Of a DNA stretch of 10,134 nucleotides, positions 6,527-10,134 are shown piece after piece; the stretch's first letter is position 1, and the number at the start of each line of letters is the position of its first letter. Source of the DNA: Muribaculaceae bacterium (GTDB lineage Bacteria > Bacteroidota > Bacteroidia > Bacteroidales > Muribaculaceae); NCBI GenBank assembly GCA_016292745.1, contig JAEDFO010000071.1:1-10134 (forward strand). The letters are read 5' to 3'. The translations under genes and the position numbers were made by a program. The notes beneath the pieces were generated by a model. That model saw only the letters and a program-made list of their open reading frames with translations, did no database searches and was not told the DNA's origin.

Positions 6527-7619
6527 AGTATAATAAACAGTTTTCTATCATATGGTCGAGGGTAAACACCGAGCGGTAGCGCTCCAATGCTCCCTGTGAA
6601 TATTGGTTATATGTTGTTTGGTCGCTTGTAACAGCCTTTATGGCATCGGCGAGTGCTTTGGGGTCTCTGGGGTCGACGTTGAGCCCCGATTTGCCGTGCT
6701 GGTTCACCCACGACACACCGCTGCCGGGAATGCGTGTGGCCACAATGGGCCGTCCGCACGACATGGCCTCGATTTGCACTATGCCGAAGGCTTCGGTGCG
6801 CTGCACCGACGGCAGGCAGAAGAGGGTGCACGCCTCGTAGTAGTTGGGCAGGTCGTCATCGCTCACGTAGCCGAGCAGTTTCACCTTGTCGGCAACGCCG
6901 TTTTCGGCTATTTCGCGCTGCAGCTCGTCGTGGAGCATTCCGCAACCGCCAATCAGCACCACACAGTCGTCGCCGAGGTATTTGGCGGCGCGCACCAGAT
7001 ATTTGAATCCCTTATATGGCACCAGTCGGCCAAGCGAGAACACGATTTTCTTGCCCGGATATTGCGCCCTGATTTCGGCTGCCTTGGCGGCATCGGGCAC
7101 TATGGGCGCCACTCCGATGGGCAGGCAGCGCGTCTTGTGGCGCACTTCCTTAAGGTGTGGCGATTCGGCGAGATACACCGGCGATGTGCCCACAATCAGG
7201 TCGGCGCGGCGCAGCATCCAATTCTGAAGCGGAGCATACAGCTTCAGCAGCCGGCGCTGTTTCACTATGTCGCTGTGCCAATGCAGCACCACGCGCCCTT
7301 TGTAGCCCGAGCACATCAGTGCCAGGCAGGCAGCCGGGTCGGGATGGTGAATGTGCACAATGTCGTAGTTGGCGGCGATACGGCGCATAGTGGCCACCAG
7401 GCTGGGCGAAATCATGGTGGCAGCCACCTTGGCAAGCGCCCGGCAAGCGATAACCCGTGCTCGCGGAGCCACATCGATGGTGCGGCTGCTCCCCGACGAG
7501 GCGGCGCACAGCATATCGCACTCCACGCCTCGCTCGGCAAGCCCAAGCATCAAGTCATACATCACCTTTTCCACTCCGCCCACGATGGGATAGAATTTTC
7601 CAACTTGCAGTATTTTCAT
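6495..7619 (-). CDS. GT4-family glycosyltransferase
   Basis: This 374-residue GT-B enzyme would extend the lipid-linked oligosaccharide. I placed the start at MKILQVGKFYP (ATG at 7617-7619), because the first Rossmann strand of GT4 proteins begins exactly there. The frame is open for 42 more residues upstream, but that extension would overlap the preceding glycosyltransferase by about 100 bp and looks nothing like the family. Motifs are the nucleotide-binding loop GGVEK (14-18), HIHHPD (89-94), HWHSD (113-117), LGRLVPYKGF (196-205) and a perfect EX7E pair E276/E284 in TEAFGIVQIEAMSCGRPIVAT. It lies 25 bp after the WcaC-like gene. Its last codons overlap the longest form of the following sugar transferase gene by 32 bp. 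That overlap would imply coupled translation unless the next gene starts at its inner ATG. Sugar and linkage are not predictable. Confidence 0.93.
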   Translation of the reverse strand: MKILQVGKFYPIVGGVEKVMYDLMLGLAERGVECDMLCAASSGSSRTIDVAPRARVIACRALAKVAATMISPSLVATMRRIAANYDIVHIHHPDPAACLALMCSGYKGRVVLHWHSDIVKQRRLLKLYAPLQNWMLRRADLIVGTSPVYLAESPHLKEVRHKTRCLPIGVAPIVPDAAKAAEIRAQYPGKKIVFSLGRLVPYKGFKYLVRAAKYLGDDCVVLIGGCGMLHDELQREIAENGVADKVKLLGYVSDDDLPNYYEACTLFCLPSVQRTEAFGIVQIEAMSCGRPIVATRIPGSGVSWVNQHGKSGLNVDPRDPKALADAIKAVTSDQTTYNQYSQGALERYRSVFTLDHMIENCLLYYDNGKCSATN

Positions 7620-7644
7620 AATTTGGCTATGTGTGTTGTGTCGG

Positions 7645-8877
7645 CTATTTGCGGGCCAGAAGCTCGTCGTATAGCTGCAGATAATCGATGTATCGTTCGT
7701 TTTTGTCGAAATTATGTTCGGCATAGGCGCGGCAGCGTGGCGCATACCATTCTTTCCCTTGACTGCGTATGGAGGCCACGGCTTTTGCGAGGCCGTCGAT
7801 GTCGCCTTGCTCCACCACCCGGCCTGTGTCGGCTGTCACCGATTCTATGCTGCCGCCGGTGCGGTAGGTCACCACGGGGGTGCCGCACGCAATGGCTTCG
7901 AGGTTCACCGTGGGGTAGTTGTCCTGCCAGGTGGCGTTGACGAATACGTCGGCGGCCGAGTACAGTTGTGCCAGCTCTCCGATGTTGTCGGTGCGGCGAA
8001 TTGCTATCACGCCGTCGGGCAGGCGGCGGGCGATGGTGTCGTCGATGCCCACCAGCACCATCACTTCGTCGGCTTTCAGTTGCCGATGCAGGGCGATGAG
8101 GTCGTCGAGCCCTTTCTCGCGGCTCCAAATGCCGGCCACGCCCAGCACTATGTGGCGCTCGCCGATGCCGTATTTGCTGCGGATGCTGCTGTCGGTGCTT
8201 GGCTTGAACACGCTCAGGTCGATGCCGTTGTGGATGGTGCGATAGTCGAAGTCAGCGAGCATCGAGCGGCTCATCTCGCCGCGCATCCAGTTGGACACGG
8301 TCACTATGGTCATCCGCTCTTTCGGTATCGAGCAGAATGCGGCGCGCTTGTCGGCCCAGTTGCGGTGCGAGCGGTCGATGAGCCAGCTGCGCGGAAATTC
8401 GCTGCGTTGCGGGCAGTGGCCGCATCCTGTCTGCCAGCGGTTGCAGCCGGCGTAGGAATAGTGGTAGCAATGTCCGGTATATAGCCAGCAGTCGTGCACG
8501 GTCCACACTATTTGCACATTTTGTTCCTTAAGATATCCGAAAAGTTCTTGATAGTTAAGGAAATAGCCGTGGATGTTGTGGATGTGGACAATGTCGGGCC
8601 CAATTTCGTCGATTTTCTTGATAAACTGCAGTGTGGCATGCTTCGATGCGAGGCCATGGCGGTCGGCGAGGCGTGTGGCGAGGCCGTGCAGCGCTACATC
8701 GAGCCGATTCCCGACGGGTACGAGCGTCGAACGGCATGGCTTGATGCCGTCGCGCCCATAGCTGTAGGCTATGTAGCTTTCCCAGCCGTGTTCCATCGCC
8801 AACTCTCCGATTTCCTGCATTATGCGGCCGGTGGAGGTTGACATCCTAATCACGGGGTTTATTTGTAGGAGCCTCAT
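7645..8877 (-). CDS. GT4 glycosyltransferase, WcaC-like
   Basis: This 410-residue glycosyltransferase resembles the GT4 subgroup typified by WcaC of colanic acid synthesis. The features are an N-terminal LLQINPV strand followed by a Ser/Thr-rich STSTGR loop (13-18), HIHNIHGYFLNY (98-109), and a HDCW motif (128-131) leading into a cysteine-rich stretch with C130, C137, C145, C152 and C155. The C-terminal domain has HNGID (216-220), REKGLDDL (253-260), YSAADVFVN (306-314) and NLEAIACGTPVVTYRTGG (325-342). The usual first acid of EX7E is Asp (D319), with E327 as the second. The start at 8875-8877 is preceded by an A-rich leader (GAAAAAAG), typical of Bacteroidetes, and lies right after the tandem repeat. 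The stop TAG is 25 bp before the next gene. It presumably adds one residue of the repeat unit; its sugar specificity is unknown. Confidence 0.93.
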   Translation of the reverse strand: MRLLQINPVIRMSTSTGRIMQEIGELAMEHGWESYIAYSYGRDGIKPCRSTLVPVGNRLDVALHGLATRLADRHGLASKHATLQFIKKIDEIGPDIVHIHNIHGYFLNYQELFGYLKEQNVQIVWTVHDCWLYTGHCYHYSYAGCNRWQTGCGHCPQRSEFPRSWLIDRSHRNWADKRAAFCSIPKERMTIVTVSNWMRGEMSRSMLADFDYRTIHNGIDLSVFKPSTDSSIRSKYGIGERHIVLGVAGIWSREKGLDDLIALHRQLKADEVMVLVGIDDTIARRLPDGVIAIRRTDNIGELAQLYSAADVFVNATWQDNYPTVNLEAIACGTPVVTYRTGGSIESVTADTGRVVEQGDIDGLAKAVASIRSQGKEWYAPRCRAYAEHNFDKNERYIDYLQLYDELLARK

Positions 8878-8883
8878 CTTTTT

Positions 8884-9019
8884 TCGGATAGCGGACTGTG
8901 ATGTCTCTGGCAGTCCTATGGATTTCTTTATTTGGATGGCGGACTGTGATGATGTCTCTGACAGTCCTTTGGATTTCTTTATTCGGATGGCGGACTGTGA
9001 TGTCTCTCTCAGTCCTTTG
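8884..9019. repeat. Three-copy tandem repeat (48/51 bp) with internal inverted repeats
   Basis: Three head-to-tail units fill nearly the whole gap between two glycosyltransferase genes: 8884-8931 (48 bp), 8932-8982 (51 bp) and a truncated 8983-9019. Each begins TYGGATRGCGGACTGTG. The extra 3 bp in copy 2 is a duplicated GAT/ATG within the central part. Every unit carries an inverted repeat, GGACTG ... CAGTCC, at 8893-8898/8911-8916, 8941-8947/8961-8967 (7 bp, GGACTGT/ACAGTCC) and 8992-8997/9010-9015, with 12-13 nt between the arms. The arms are conserved while the interior varies slightly (GG, GA or CT before the right arm). There is no T-tract after the stems, so this does not look like a terminator. 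Unit lengths are multiples of three and both strands stay open here, but no credible gene covers the array. Confidence 0.85.
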
Positions 9020-9027
9020 CGATAAAA

Positions 9028-10134
9028 CTATCGGTTTGCGGCGAGGCGTTCGAAGAGCTCGCGCCATTGCGCCATCACTCGTTCTTCGCTATAGCGCTCG
9101 CTCACTTTGCGGGCTTCGGCGCTCATCGAGCGGCGCAGTGCATCGTCGCTCATCAGCGTCAGCATGGCGTCGGCAAGGGCTTCGATGTTTCCTTCTTCCA
9201 CCACTATGCCGTTCCGTCCGTTGTCTATTATGTCGCGAGGACCGCATCGGTAGCCGAATGTCACCACCGGCAGACCGCATCCCATGGCTTCAATCATCAC
9301 CATCGGGAAGCCTTCGTAGTTCGAACTCATGGCGAGCATGCCGCTGCGGGCATATTCGGCGGCAATCTGCTTGGTGGGTGGGTTCACGGCGGCCGAGGCG
9401 CTCAGTCCGGCGGCTTCTATCTTGCCCACGAGCATGTCGTGCCATTCGCCTTGCCCGAATATGTCCAGACGCCAGTCGGCGGCGTCGGCGTGGCGCTTAA
9501 CCAGTGCCCATGCATCGATAAGGCGGTCGAATCCTTTCTGGTAGTCGAGCCGGCCGACGGCTATCACCCTGTGCGCCGATGCGTCGGCCGATGCACCCAT
9601 CGGCACCACTGCGTTGCCAATCACGCTGATGTTGGGCAGATTGCCCCAATATCCGCGGTCCTCTTCGGTGAGCACCACCAGACTATCGAAGCGACGCACC
9701 AGCCGCTCGTCGGTGCGGGTGCGCCAGCGGTCGATGAGGCCGAGCAGCCCGTGGCGGCCATATTGCAGGCGGAAGAATTTGCAGAGGTGCAGCTCGAGCA
9801 CTTTGCGGCTGCCGTCGGCTATCGAGGGGATGAAGCTCGATTCCGATGGGAAGAGCGACACCACTATGTCGGCACGCTCGCGCATCAGCAACTCGGTCAG
9901 GCGGCGGCGATGCACTTGGCGTCGTCGCAGATAGCCCGCTATCTTCAGCAGCGGATGCTTTGAGTTGTCGTCGCTGTAATTTATGTCGAGGTCCTGCATC
10001 GTCACTCCATCGGGCAGGGGGTAGAAGGTGGGGCGGTGGTGCTGGTCGGTGGTCACCACTTTCACCTCCCAGTCGGTATGGCTCTTAATCCACGCGATTT
10101 TGTTAAGCATCACGCGTTCCATCCCGCCGGGATT
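9028..10134 (-). CDS. GT4-family glycosyltransferase, 5' end outside window
   Basis: This is a retaining GT-B glycosyltransferase that would add a sugar from a nucleotide-sugar donor to a growing lipid-linked glycan at the cytoplasmic face. The reading frame is open to the right edge. Upstream of the first in-window ATG (10120-10122) it encodes N-P-G-G, giving NPGGMERVM, the usual glycine-rich N-terminal loop of GT4 enzymes. That ATG is therefore internal, and a short N-terminal stretch is missing. Counting from that Met, the C-terminal domain shows VGRLDYQKGFDRLI (about 189-202, donor phosphate site) and the EX7E pair E270/E278 in NYEGFPMVMIEAMGCGLPVV. The frame ends with TAG at 9028-9030. 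A 150-bp repeat-bearing spacer separates it from the next gene, unlike the tight spacing further down the operon. The family is clear. Donor, acceptor and linkage cannot be read from the sequence. Confidence 0.93.
   Translation of the reverse strand, partial: NPGGMERVMLNKIAWIKSHTDWEVKVVTTDQHHRPTFYPLPDGVTMQDLDINYSDDNSKHPLLKIAGYLRRRQVHRRRLTELLMRERADIVVSLFPSESSFIPSIADGSRKVLELHLCKFFRLQYGRHGLLGLIDRWRTRTDERLVRRFDSLVVLTEEDRGYWGNLPNISVIGNAVVPMGASADASAHRVIAVGRLDYQKGFDRLIDAWALVKRHADAADWRLDIFGQGEWHDMLVGKIEAAGLSASAAVNPPTKQIAAEYARSGMLAMSSNYEGFPMVMIEAMGCGLPVVTFGYRCGPRDIIDNGRNGIVVEEGNIEALADAMLTLMSDDALRRSMSAEARKVSERYSEERVMAQWRELFERLAANR

Noticed and set aside
7620..7745. Longer N-terminus for the GT4 gene at 6495-7619
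   Set aside because: The extension overlaps the upstream gene by about 100 bp and precedes the normal first strand (MKILQVGKFYP) of the family.
6603..7940. Plus-strand 445-residue open frame opposite two glycosyltransferase genes
   Set aside because: It spans the junction of two well-supported minus-strand genes, and its sequence is low in recognisable structure, as expected for an antisense shadow in GC-rich DNA.
8884..9019. Invertible promoter or CRISPR array
   Set aside because: The units are direct repeats with small internal palindromes, not a segment flanked by long inverted repeats. The units follow each other without unique spacers, and no recombinase or cas gene is near.
8878..9027. 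Internal Bacteroidetes promoter (TAnnTTTG -7 element) in the longest intergenic gap
   Set aside because: I found no match to the -7 motif on the minus strand within the gap, so I do not annotate a promoter.

Overview
The window reads as the downstream part of one long exopolysaccharide or capsule operon of a Bacteroidales bacterium. Every credible gene lies on the minus strand, so transcription runs from position 10134 towards position 1. The Bacteroidetes assignment rests on three features: the architecture of the Wza-like lipoprotein and the Wzc-like kinase, A-rich translation leaders without Shine-Dalgarno sites, and a Tyr-Gly tail on the kinase. The GC-rich coding sequence and this tail make a Muribaculaceae-type gut bacterium my best guess, but no marker gene confirms it.

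In transcription order the layout is as follows. A GT4 glycosyltransferase enters from beyond the right edge (9028-10134, 5' end missing). A spacer of about 150 bp follows, holding a three-copy tandem repeat with a small inverted repeat in each copy (8884-9019). Next come a WcaC-like GT4 glycosyltransferase (7645-8877), another GT4 glycosyltransferase (6495-7619) and a membrane phosphoglycosyl transferase that would start the glycan on undecaprenyl phosphate (5837-6526). Then comes a tight three-gene cassette: a PqqD-like peptide-binding protein (5555-5824), an NTP_transf_5-type nucleotidyltransferase (4457-5551) and a kinase related to the C-terminal domain of HPr kinase (3576-4460). The operon ends with a Wza-like outer-membrane export lipoprotein (2730-3539) and a Wzc-like chain-length regulator fused to a BY-kinase (321-2696).

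A rho-independent terminator (263-297) closes the operon. Positions 1-262 hold no gene I can support. They contain a GC-rich stretch with a degenerate 20-bp periodicity and a second, plus-strand terminator-like hairpin (25-58), which suggests a convergent gene to the left of the window.

The combined picture is of glycan assembly: the sugar transferase loads the first sugar-phosphate, the glycosyltransferases extend the chain, and Wza and Wzc control its length and export. No Wzx flippase or Wzy polymerase is visible, so these must lie outside the window. The least understood part is the PqqD / nucleotidyltransferase / HprK-like cassette. It uses protein families known from peptide modification (RiPP) pathways, yet it sits inside a polysaccharide operon with no visible precursor peptide.
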